Shown in pieces: positions 12,514 through 21,483 of a DNA stretch of 64,000 nt; positions within the stretch are counted from its first letter, which is position 1; each line of letters opens with the position of its first letter. This stretch comes from Nilaparvata lugens. Taxonomy: Eukaryota; Arthropoda; Insecta; Hemiptera; Delphacidae. The notes under the pieces were generated by a model. It was not told the DNA's origin. It was given only the letters and a program-made list of their open reading frames with translations, and ran no database searches. Both the position numbers and the translations under genes were made by a program. Location of the stretch: the NCBI RefSeq assembly GCF_014356525.2, contig NC_052506.1:30262192-30326191 (forward strand). Reading direction: 5' to 3'.

Positions 12514-12577
12514 GGCTCCTTCTTCCTTTTATATTATCCTTGAAATGCAAAATTTCCAAAAACCTTGTATATACGTT
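12514..12577. repeat. Inverted repeat partner of 9882-9946
   Basis: Contains AATGCAAAATTTCCAAAAAC, complementary to the left copy. Between this point and 16905 the right arm is interrupted by DNA that includes the 2-kb duplication. Confidence 0.7.
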
Positions 12578-12913
12578 GTGATGAATCTTTTGAGTAAATC
12601 TCATGGAAGGAAAGAGTTAACTAGAAAAACTATAATTACCCTTATCAAACAGAAGGTTTGCCAAACAAACAGTTAGCACCCGAGCGATAAGGCTCCCTTA
12701 TCAACAGCTGAGTATAAGATAAGAGTACCGTTTTGTACTACGCATTTTTTCAAAGAATCATTTAATAAAATTATAATTATTTTGCCAATTATAAGTACAA
12801 ATCATTTATGAATCGCTCATTGAACTTTTGGAGGTTACACTTTTGTTTACAATTGATCAGATGTTTTGTAACAGCTCAGACACAGCTGACTGACTTAATA
12901 TTATAAATGCCAT

Positions 12914-14928
12914 GACAGATTTTAATGCAAGCTATAATATTATTTCTGAAATTAAGAACTATTGGAAAAGGATAAAGAATTTCAATAAAAAAAATAAATG
13001 TATTATTGTTAAAAATTAATTATTACTCACGAAATTACAATGTCGAATGTTGTAATAACGAACAAGGTCATAGAATGAATATTGTATCATTGATAAGAAC
13101 AGCAAAATTAATTATAACAGTTTCGAATATAATAAGAATTTTATAGAAATATTAAATTATAAATTATTGTTTCAACTGAGTCACATGGTGAATTAATCTC
13201 TTTGGCAAGTCCAAGCCAATCATATGTCATAAAAATTGCACCAAAAGGGATGATCGTTTGAAAGCATGCTAGTGCATGTACACTGTATAGGGGAACTGTA
13301 TATAGAGAATTAAGCAATTTACAAAATTAAACAAATCAAGTTATTATTGTAATCAAAGGAATTTTACTGCTTGCCACTGACGTCATGCCTACGTCATAAT
13401 CATTCTACCAATGGCGAATTTTCATGCAAATTAATTACACAGAGATTCCAAGAAAAAGGTTCTAGCCCAAAGGCTTGGAAGAAGGCAAGACACTTCCCTT
13501 TTAAAATCCTCACCGTTAAGAACTTGTTAAAAAGTTACCAAAGACCTATTAGTGAAATTTTATTCAATTTTTGTATTTTTTATCTGTGAACCAATATCTT
13601 AGGCTAATTCATCTATTATTCTGTAAAATTATTCATTAATTGATTGTTCTAGAAAGTCAAATTTAATTATTCCCTAATTTAAATGGTGAAGGAAATATTT
13701 AATTAAAATTCCACATGTGCTAAGACCAAAGCCTGGACCAGCCACCGATCATACAAAATTTGATCTAAAGGAACCACGACCGCCAAGAGGATTCACGTGA
13801 GTGCAGAAAAATATAAAATTTTCTTCATTAAAGTAATGGCCACGCCGACAAGCGCTTATAATCATTAAGATCCTAGATTTTATCTGGTATAGAATTGATA
13901 AAAACTTGTAGTTCATTAACTATCCTCTGCTGCCAGAACCACGACCTTGAGTAATTTTAAAAATCTTTTATAATTTGTTTTCATTATTTTTAAAAAACTG
14001 TGTAATTCGTCAATTATAAAGTCTGTTGGATCATGCATGGTATCATGCGAGCACAAGCAAATTTCTAGTTATTTTGTCGATGTTAAACTATTTTCAATTT
14101 GTAATCCAAGCTTTAAATCTGCACTGTCAAATTATATATTTTATTATATTATATTTCCACTTTGTCAATTCGTCTTCTGAGTTCGATTATTTCTTAAGCC
14201 TATCAATTATTGTGTCTGACACGTTCTATATTATCAAGAGCCGATCAAGTACGATCGTTGAAATAATTGATTCAACCTGGATATTGGAACAGATCTAAGT
14301 GGATGTAGTGTGTGGGGTCAGATCGAGATTACCTATTCTCTGTCCTTACCTGCTCATATATCAGCTTTTATCTGTGACCAACCTCGGCTTGGGAGCGAAT
14401 TTTTTGACTGTATGGTAGATTCAGCTGGAGATAAATATAATTTCCTACAATAGAGCATAAAGCCCGACAAGACTCTGTTCTCAAAGTATATTCCGAACGA
14501 TCTCTGGTCCTTAGCACCCTATCTTAATCATTCAGAACTTATTAGAGACGCAATCCCATAGATTATCTACATCGGGATTTTTGCTCAACCTGTATGATTT
14601 TATATGCTGTTTCATCACACGTAATAGTTCTAAGATATCTGTATTCAGTGTTGAGCGACCGCTACTTTACCTCTGAAATTTTTATCATTATACAATCAGT
14701 CATAAGAAGAATCAAGGGTGAGCGAGTGTTTATGCCTCCCACGATTCAGATGATTGTATCGAATCTTATAGTGACTCAGTCAGTCTGTCATTTTCAAATT
14801 CCTAACCTCAATACTGGTAACTCAGTACAAGATTCGTTATACATGTGTCGACTTAACCTTGGAGGTGATAGTAATTCCCCAAGAAGAGCTTCACAACGTC
14901 GACGCACAGTTTAAAATGGAACATACCT
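12914..14928 (+). repeat. 2-kb tandem duplication, copy 1
   Basis: This 2015-bp unit begins GACAGATTTTAATGC and ends GGAACATACCT. It is followed at once by copy 2. I found one substitution and five 1-bp length differences between copies. It has no recognisable protein; small open frames at 13371 and 14026 look incidental. The segment IPHVLRPKPG to PPRGFT (about 13706-13799) is protein-like but short. Confidence 0.9.
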
Positions 14929-16938
14929 GACAGATTTTAATGCAAGCTATAATATTATTTCTGAAATTAAGAACTATTGGAAAAGGATAAAGAATTTCAA
15001 TAAAAAAATAAATGTATTATTGTTAAAATTAATTATTACTCACGAAATTACAATGTCGAATGTTGTAATAACGAACAAGGTCATAGAATGAATATTGTAT
15101 CATTGATAAGAACAGCAAAATTAATTATAACAGTTTCGAATATAATAAGAATTTTATAGAAATATTAAATTATAAATTATTGTTTCAACTGAGTCACATG
15201 GTGAATTAATCTCTTTGGCAAGTCCAAGCCAATCATATGTCATAAAAATTGCACCAAAAGGGATGATCGTTTGAAAGCATGCTAGTGCATGTACACTGTA
15301 TAGGGGAACTGTATATAGAGAATTAAGCAATTTACAAAATTAAACAAATCAAGTTATTATTGTAATCAAAGGAATTTTACTGCTTGCCACTGACGTCATG
15401 CCTACGTCATAATCATTCTACCAATGGCGAATTTTCATGCAAATTAATTACACAGAGATTCCAAGAAAAAGGTTCTAGCCCAAAGGCTTGGAAGAAGGCA
15501 AGACACTTCCCTTTTAAAATCCTCACCGTTAAGAACTTGTTAAAAAGTTACCAAAGACCTATTAGTGAAATTTTATTCAATTTTTGTATTTTTATCTGTG
15601 AACCAATATCTTAGGCTAATTCATCTATTATTCTGTAAAATATTCATTAATTGATTGTTCTAGAAAGTCAAATTTAATTATTCCCTAATTTAAATGGTGA
15701 AGGAAATATTTAATTAAAATTCCACATGTGCTAAGACCAAAGCCTGGACCAGCCACCGATCATACAAAATTTGATCTAAAGGAACCACGACCGCCAAGAG
15801 GATTCACGTGAGTGCAGAAAAATATAAAATTTTCTTCATTAAAGTAATGGCCACGCCGACAAGCGCTTATAATCATTAAGATCCTAGATTTTATCTGGTA
15901 TAGAATTGATAAAAACTTGTAGTTCATTAACTATCCTCTGCTGCCAGAACCACGACCTTGAGTAATTTTAAAAATCTTTTATAATTTGTTTTCATTATTT
16001 TTAAAAAACTGTGTAATTCGTCAATTATAAAGTCTGTTGGATCATGCATGGTATCATGCGAGCACAAGCAAATTTCTAGTTATTTTGTCGATGTTAAACT
16101 ATTTTCAATTTGTAATCCAAGCTTTAAATCTGCACTGTCAAATTATATATTTTATTATATTATATTTCCACTTTGTCAATTCGTCTTCTGAGTTCGATTA
16201 TTTCTTAAGCCTATCATTATTGTGTCTGACACGTTCTATATTATCAAGAGCCGATCAAGTACGATCGTTGAAATAATTGATTCAACCTGGATATTGGAAC
16301 AGATCTAAGTGGATGTAGTGTGTGGGGTCAGATCGAGATTACCTATTCTCTGTCCTTACCTGCTCATATATCAGCTTTTATCTGTGACCAACCTCGGCTT
16401 GGGAGCGAATTTTTTGACTGTATGGTAGATTCAGCTGGAGATAAATATAATTTCCTACAATAGAGCATAAAGCCCGACAAGACTCTGTTCTCAAAGTATA
16501 TTCCGAACGATCTCTGGTCCTTAGCACCCTATCTTAATCATTCAGAACTTATTAGAGACGCAATCCCATAGATTATCTACATCGGGATTTTTGCTCAACC
16601 TGTATGATTTTATATGCTGTTTCATCACACGTAATAGTTCTAAGATATCTGTATTCAGTGTTGAGCGACCGCTACTTTACCTCTGAAATTTTTATCATTA
16701 TACAATAAGTCATAAGAAGAATCAAGGGTGAGCGAGTGTTTATGCCTCCCACGATTCAGATGATTGTATCGAATCTTATAGTGACTCAGTCAGTCTGTCA
16801 TTTTCAAATTCCTAACCTCAATACTGGTAACTCAGTACAAGATTCGTTATACATGTGTCGACTTAACCTTGGAGGTGATAGTAATTCCCCAAGAAGAGCT
16901 TCACAACGTCGACGCACAGTTTAAAATGGAACATACCT
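14929..16938 (+). repeat. 2-kb tandem duplication, copy 2
   Basis: The unit is 2010 bp. All five length differences from copy 1 are losses of one base in short homopolymers, for example the A-run near 15001 and the T-run near 15590. The single substitution is in ACAAT(C/A)AGTCATAAG near 16707. Its 3' end is also part of the inverted repeat of the host element, so the duplication probably arose inside the transposon. Confidence 0.9.
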
Positions 16939-17066
16939 GTCAAATTTCATGAAAATTTATTACCGACTTTCGCCGTAAATTCAAACACATTTACACATTG
17001 AACATTTAAGCATTTAAACAATTAACATTTAAACATTTAAACATTTAAACATTTAAACATTTAAAC
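16905..17066 (-). repeat. Inner part of the right inverted repeat, with 8-bp array
   Basis: This is the reverse complement of the left arm: GCGTCGACGT, GGAACATAC, TTACCG and TTTCGCCGTAAA are shared. It is followed by about nine copies of the ACATTTAA unit, where the LINE interrupts it. The array resumes after the LINE at 20803. Confidence 0.7.
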
Positions 17067-17702
17067 AAGAAAAATAAGGAGACTGGAAAAATAAAAATTG
17101 TTGCTGACAGTCATGGCAGACGTTTGGTGAAGCTGGTGGCTGATGCGTCCGACGGTGCCGTAGAAGGTGTCATCAAACCGGGGGCCACATTCGATCAAGT
17201 AGCATCCAGCTGTACCCAGGAGGGTTCATCCCTATCCAACAAGGACCTCATTGTTATCATCGGTGGAACCAACGACATGCATAAGGATCGATCTGGCGAC
17301 TTTCTAACTTCATTGAGGAATCAGCTGCAGGGTTTAATGCACACTAATGTATTGTTAATGAACATTCCATATCGTTATGATCTTCCTAAAAATTCTTCTA
17401 TTAATTGTACTATTAAGAATACCAATCAATCCATTCGTAAGCTTTGCGGTGGTTTTTCAAATGTTAAGGTCTTGAATGTTGAAGACATTGGCCGTCGTTT
17501 CCATACCCGCCATGGATTGCATTTCAGTTTCATGGGAAAGCGCTACATATCGGATTCTATAGCAAAAGCGTATCATAATTTGTCACTGGATCTTGACTCT
17601 TCTAGCACTGTAGATTATTATACTATTTCCACTGATAAACTGGCTGATAACGTTGCTGATGGTACACTACACTCACATAGACGCACTTTAAACGGACAGT
17701 AA
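17067..17702 (+). CDS. LINE ORF1, SGNH/esterase-like protein, N terminus missing
   Basis: The frame runs from the 8-bp array to TAA at 17700. Motifs fit the SGNH hydrolase fold: block I VADSHGRRL, block III GGTNDMHK and block V HGLHFSFMGK with a candidate catalytic His. No in-frame ATG precedes block I, so the copy probably lost its true N terminus. The last codons (ACT TTA AAC GGA CAG TAA) hold a phased slippery heptamer at 17687-17693. Such ORF1 esterases are known from CR1-like LINEs, where their exact role is unsettled. Confidence 0.8.
   Translation, partial: KKNKETGKIKIVADSHGRRLVKLVADASDGAVEGVIKPGATFDQVASSCTQEGSSLSNKDLIVIIGGTNDMHKDRSGDFLTSLRNQLQGLMHTNVLLMNIPYRYDLPKNSSINCTIKNTNQSIRKLCGGFSNVKVLNVEDIGRRFHTRHGLHFSFMGKRYISDSIAKAYHNLSLDLDSSSTVDYYTISTDKLADNVADGTLHSHRRTLNGQ
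17687..17693 (+). promoter_or_regulatory. Candidate -1 ribosomal frameshift site TTTAAAC
   Basis: In the ORF1 frame it reads T TTA AAC, the X XXY YYZ pattern of efficient -1 slippery heptamers. It lies in the 22-nt window (17681-17702) where ORF1 and ORF2 are both open. A -1 shift there joins ORF1 to an ORF2 that includes the full endonuclease. I see no convincing stem or pseudoknot 5-9 nt downstream, which weakens the case. Confidence 0.45.
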
Positions 17703-20665
17703 ATGACAAGGCTCAAAAGAGAGTTACTTCTCCTAATCAGACTTCTATTCATAAAAATAGATCAGTTTTTGACAAGATTTCTATATTACATCAAAATGTT
17801 CAACACCTACCATCACGATTGGAAATGTTGAAAATAAATTTACAGGAGTTGGAGCCAGAGATACTAGCTATTTCAGAGCATAAAATGTCAAGTGCTGAAA
17901 CAGAAATACTAAATCTACCAAACTATCTGATAAGTTCACAATTTTCTAGACTTAACAGTACTGGGGGTGGGGTCATGATTCTAGTGCACAATAAATTTTT
18001 CTCAATATGTAAACGTGTAAATCTACCTGCTATTCAGTCAATAACGACTGAAAAAGAGTTTGAATGTTGTTTAACTGAGTTTTCACTTGATAATTTTAAT
18101 TTTGTCCTGGCTTGCTTATATAGAACACCTCAGCATTGTTATTTAGATCCATTCTTAGAAAAGTTAGAAATACTTCTTGAAATTCTATGTAAAAAATATA
18201 AAAAAGTTATCGTTGCAGGTGACATAAATATCAATGTTCTGGAGAAAAATAACACATATAATAAGTTCATGAATGTACTGAAAATGCATAATATGATTTA
18301 TAAAGTCAATTACCCTACAAGAATTACTACCACATCTGAAACAGCGATAGATAACTTTATTACCAACATAGCTGATGATAGTTTAAAGATATCGGGTATA
18401 ATCACTCATATCTCGGACCACGATGCGCAGCTGCTCGAGATCCGAGGTATGAGTGTGTTCCGCGATAAGCCAATCAGGAAATTTTGTCGTAGATTTGATG
18501 ACTGCCACTTAGAAGTGTTCTATAGAGAGTTAGCTCATTTAAATTGGATGGAGGTTTATCAATCACCAGTGGATGAAAAGTACAATGTCTTTATCTCGAC
18601 TTTTTCACATTATTTTAATATTAATTTTCCAAAAATCCTGAGAACTATGAAAGAAACTGATAGTAGGAATGGGATAAGTCCAGAGGTCACTGATAAAAAA
18701 AGAGAATTATTAGAGTTAGAGAATTTACATAGACAAACAAAAGGAGAAGAATTAAAGATTCAAATAAAAAATAATAGAAAAGCTCTTAAACTTATGATTG
18801 TAAAGAATAAACAAAAATACTTTGATGGGAAAATTTCTAATTCTAAAAATAAGAATAAAGTAACTTGGAAAATTATAAATGCTGAGGTGGGTAAGAATGG
18901 GAAGAACAACTCAAATCTAAGTGTAATAAGCGATGGTATACACTCAACGAATCCTAGTACTGTGAGCAATATATTTAACGATTTTTTTGTTTCGGCTGTT
19001 GATAGGTTTGTTAAACCAGATATTCCCAATGGTTCTAGACCTGTAACTGTACAAAATCCACGTTGTTGTCAATCTTCATTGAGGTTTAGATTTGAACCTA
19101 TTACTGAGTGTCAATTACATAAAATAGTGATGTCATTTGAGAACAAACACTCTTCTGGGCCAGATGATATCCCAATAACGGTAGTGAAACGAGTTTTACG
19201 AGCTATAATCAAGCCATTAACACACATTATAAATTCATCCCTTATAGCAGGTAAATTTCCTGATAAACTGAAGATAGCTAAAGTTCTTCCAATATTTAAA
19301 AAAGGTGACATCAAAGATCCAGGTTGCTACAGACCAATAGCGTTGTTATCAGTTTTCTCAAAAATCATTGAACGTGTGGTATATATTCAATTAATGAAAT
19401 ACCTAGAAGCAAACCATTTATTGGATAAAGAACAGCATGGTTTCCGCTCAAAAAAGTCAACAATTACAGCAATGGTGGATTTCATAGATACCATAATTAA
19501 TACAATAGATAAAGGTGAGAGAATTATTGGCATATTTTTAGATATGACACGTGCATTTGATAGTGTGTCTCATAATGTTCTTTTGCGCGCATTAGAGGAA
19601 TTGGGAGTACATGATAAGGAGAGGAAGTGGTTCTCATCTTATTTGATTGGCAGACAGCAATTTGTTGAAATAGAGCATGCTGAGGAGAAAAACAATCATA
19701 GTTACAAATACAGTTATCGCTCTAACCTAAGAAGTTTAAAGTATGGTGTCCCTCAAGGGTCCATTTTGGGTCCCTTACTATTCCTATGTTACATCAAGGG
19801 TCTGCCTGATGTGGTTCGAGCACATGCCTCTGTGTGTCTCTATGCAGATGATGCTAACATCATATTTTCAGGAAAATCGATTGAGGATGTAGAACTCTCA
19901 TCTGCTGTAGGCCTGTCCTCTATTAATGAATACCTGAATAGCCGAAATCTCTTGCTGAACTCAAGTAAGTCTATTGTAGTCCCCTTTTCAACAAGGCAGA
20001 ACAGGAGTGAATTGTGTCCAAGCGTAGCTATGAATAACACCCTTTTGGATTGTAAAGATCAAACTAAATTTCTTGGTCTGTTAATAGATAGTAACCTTTC
20101 GTGGGAAAATCATGTTGCCAATGTTGAGAAAAAAATATCCCCAGGTCTATATGCATTGCGTCAAATGTCCAGTTTATGTAGTATACAAATATTAAAATCA
20201 ATATACCACTCAGTAGTACATGCACATCTATCATATGGTCTCTGCATATATGGTAGTACAAGTAAAAGTAACCTTGATAAAATTCTAAAACAGCAAAAAC
20301 GAGCAATAAGAATTATGCTGAACCTCAATAGAACTGATTCTGTAAAATTAGCTTTCTCAGACCTGGAAATTTTAACAATATATGGACAATACATATATGA
20401 TGTTATAGTCTTTTTCAAAAAATTTGGTGACACAAACTTGAGAAATAACACTCACGATTATAATACAAGGTTTGGTCGTATAACAGAGAGGCACAGATTA
20501 GATCTTTTTACGAAAAAAACCATATACAGAGGTAATAAGTGTTTTGTAAAGTTGCCAAGCAGTCTCCAAATATTAGAAGATCCAACAATGTTTGCAAAGT
20601 ATCTAAGGGAATATCTGGTAAAATTGTCGCTGTATTCGTTTGAAGAGTTTAACATTGATTTTTGA
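17693..20665 (+). CDS. LINE ORF2: AP-like endonuclease and reverse transcriptase, open throughout
   Basis: The frame opens at 17681, overlaps the ORF1 end in the -1 frame and runs to TGA at 20663-20665 (990 codons from 17693). The first in-frame ATG (17825) falls inside the endonuclease domain, after HQNVQ. That points to frameshift or unusual initiation rather than a normal start. Endonuclease motifs: HQNVQ, ISEHK, YRTPQH, GDININ and SDHDAQ. Reverse transcriptase motifs: SSGPDDIP, CYRPIALLS, HGFRSKKST, FLDMTRAFDSVSHN, GVPQGSILGPLLF and LYADDANI (about 19838). The thumb and C-terminal region end in EEFNIDF. No internal stop or frameshift was seen, so this copy may be young. Confidence 0.88.
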   Translation, partial: RTVNDKAQKRVTSPNQTSIHKNRSVFDKISILHQNVQHLPSRLEMLKINLQELEPEILAISEHKMSSAETEILNLPNYLISSQFSRLNSTGGGVMILVHNKFFSICKRVNLPAIQSITTEKEFECCLTEFSLDNFNFVLACLYRTPQHCYLDPFLEKLEILLEILCKKYKKVIVAGDININVLEKNNTYNKFMNVLKMHNMIYKVNYPTRITTTSETAIDNFITNIADDSLKISGIITHISDHDAQLLEIRGMSVFRDKPIRKFCRRFDDCHLEVFYRELAHLNWMEVYQSPVDEKYNVFISTFSHYFNINFPKILRTMKETDSRNGISPEVTDKKRELLELENLHRQTKGEELKIQIKNNRKALKLMIVKNKQKYFDGKISNSKNKNKVTWKIINAEVGKNGKNNSNLSVISDGIHSTNPSTVSNIFNDFFVSAVDRFVKPDIPNGSRPVTVQNPRCCQSSLRFRFEPITECQLHKIVMSFENKHSSGPDDIPITVVKRVLRAIIKPLTHIINSSLIAGKFPDKLKIAKVLPIFKKGDIKDPGCYRPIALLSVFSKIIERVVYIQLMKYLEANHLLDKEQHGFRSKKSTITAMVDFIDTIINTIDKGERIIGIFLDMTRAFDSVSHNVLLRALEELGVHDKERKWFSSYLIGRQQFVEIEHAEEKNNHSYKYSYRSNLRSLKYGVPQGSILGPLLFLCYIKGLPDVVRAHASVCLYADDANIIFSGKSIEDVELSSAVGLSSINEYLNSRNLLLNSSKSIVVPFSTRQNRSELCPSVAMNNTLLDCKDQTKFLGLLIDSNLSWENHVANVEKKISPGLYALRQMSSLCSIQILKSIYHSVVHAHLSYGLCIYGSTSKSNLDKILKQQKRAIRIMLNLNRTDSVKLAFSDLEILTIYGQYIYDVIVFFKKFGDTNLRNNTHDYNTRFGRITERHRLDLFTKKTIYRGNKCFVKLPSSLQILEDPTMFAKYLREYLVKLSLYSFEEFNIDF

Positions 20666-20765
20666 CGAAACGTTTTTGTCTATACTAGGCTAGCCTAGTT
20701 ATTTATATCTATATATATATATTTAATCTATTGACACTGTTCCAATGTATTTCTTACATCTGATG

Positions 20766-20801
20766 AATAAAGACTATTTCTATTCTATTCTATTCTATTC
20801 T
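20766..20801 (+). repeat. LINE polyadenylation signal and (TATTC)n 3' tail
   Basis: AATAAA at 20766-20771 is followed by about five TATTC units that end exactly where the ACATTTAA array resumes. Short tandem 3' tails instead of poly(A) are usual in CR1/L2-type elements. Confidence 0.75.
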
Positions 20802-21135
20802 ACATTTAAACATTTAAACATTTAAACATTTAAACATTTAAACATTTAAACATTTAAACATTTAAACATTTAAACATTTAAACATTTAAACATTTAAACA
20901 TTTAAACATTTAAACATTTAAACATTAAACATTTAAACATTTACATTTAAACATTTAAACATTTAAACATTTAAACATTAAACATTTAAACATTTAACAT
21001 TTAAACATTTAAACATTTAAACATTTAAACATTTAAACATTTAAACATTTAAACATTTAAACATTTGAACATTTGATCATCAAGAGAAATGCCAAACCGT
21101 CGACTTAAATCTTAGACCTCACTTCGCTCGGTCAA
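20802..21135 (-). repeat. Outer part of the right inverted repeat: long ACATTTAA array plus terminus
   Basis: About 33 copies of an 8-bp ACATTTAA unit run to about 21075, with a few 7-bp or 6-bp slippage variants. The terminal block follows (AAGAGAAATGCCAAACCG, then CCTCACTTCGCTCGGTCAA). The left arm has only about five units, so this array has expanded. Confidence 0.8.
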
Positions 21136-21354
21136 AAAGTCCAAAAAAAAGTTTGTTATACAAGCAGACCAACATAAAAATCTCTTAGAATGGAGCAAAT
21201 TCAAAATGCAAGTACAAAAGATATCACAACATATTATAACATATTGTTGATTGACGTCAACAATGCAGCATTGAGCAAGAGTCTGCACAGGTGATGCATT
21301 TGAAAAAATTGAAAATATAAAAATAATCATAGTTCATCAAAATATGTTAGAGGA

Positions 21355-21483
21355 ATATAAAGAGAATAAAAATCTCAGTACCCTTCTTTTTTGAAATATT
21401 TTATCACAACATGTTCCGGACATTTATGCCATTTTCAAGTGATATTAAAAAAAGGTACTGAGATTTTCATTTTCTTTATATTT
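21355..21483. repeat. Short inverted repeat just outside the composite element
   Basis: ATATAAAGAGAATAAAAATC with CAGTACC at the left returns inverted (GGTACTGAGATTTTCATT, CTTTATAT) at 21454-21482. The centre reads CACAACATGTTCCGG and TATGCCATTTTCAAGTG. A related copy lies at 39548-39630. Confidence 0.55.

Larger units (their letters stand above)
17067..20801 (+). mobile_element. CR1-like non-LTR retrotransposon (LINE) nested in the right arm
   Basis: It carries ORF1 with an SGNH/esterase domain and ORF2 with endonuclease and reverse transcriptase. It ends with AATAAA at 20766 and a (TATTC)n tail ending at about 20801. Both sides are flanked by the same ACATTTAA array, so insertion into that array is clear, though the repeat hides any target-site duplication. 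An esterase in ORF1 is a described trait of CR1-like elements. ORF1 has no start codon before the array, so the element looks 5'-truncated by a small amount. Confidence 0.88.
9685..21135. mobile_element. Composite DNA transposon with long inverted termini, carrying nested insertions
   Basis: The left end reads TTGACCGAGCGAAGTGAGG and continues to GGTTTGGCATTTCTCTT. The right end is its reverse complement, with only a few mismatches over about 50 bp. Inside each terminus lie repeats of an 8-bp unit (ACATTTAA or its complement). A further inverted block (TTTACGGCGAAA...GGAACATAC) is found at about 9806-9875 and 16905-16980. The right arm is split by a LINE (about 17067-20801) and probably by a region including the 2-kb tandem duplication. 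No transposase was recognised, so this looks like a non-autonomous foldback or TIR element. No clear target-site duplication was found. The superfamily is unknown. Confidence 0.75.

Noticed and set aside
19111..20655. Several - strand open frames inside the LINE
   Set aside because: They are antisense shadows of the intact ORF2.
20803..21075. CRISPR-like array
   Set aside because: Contiguous 8-bp units without spacers in an insect genome; it is a simple satellite.
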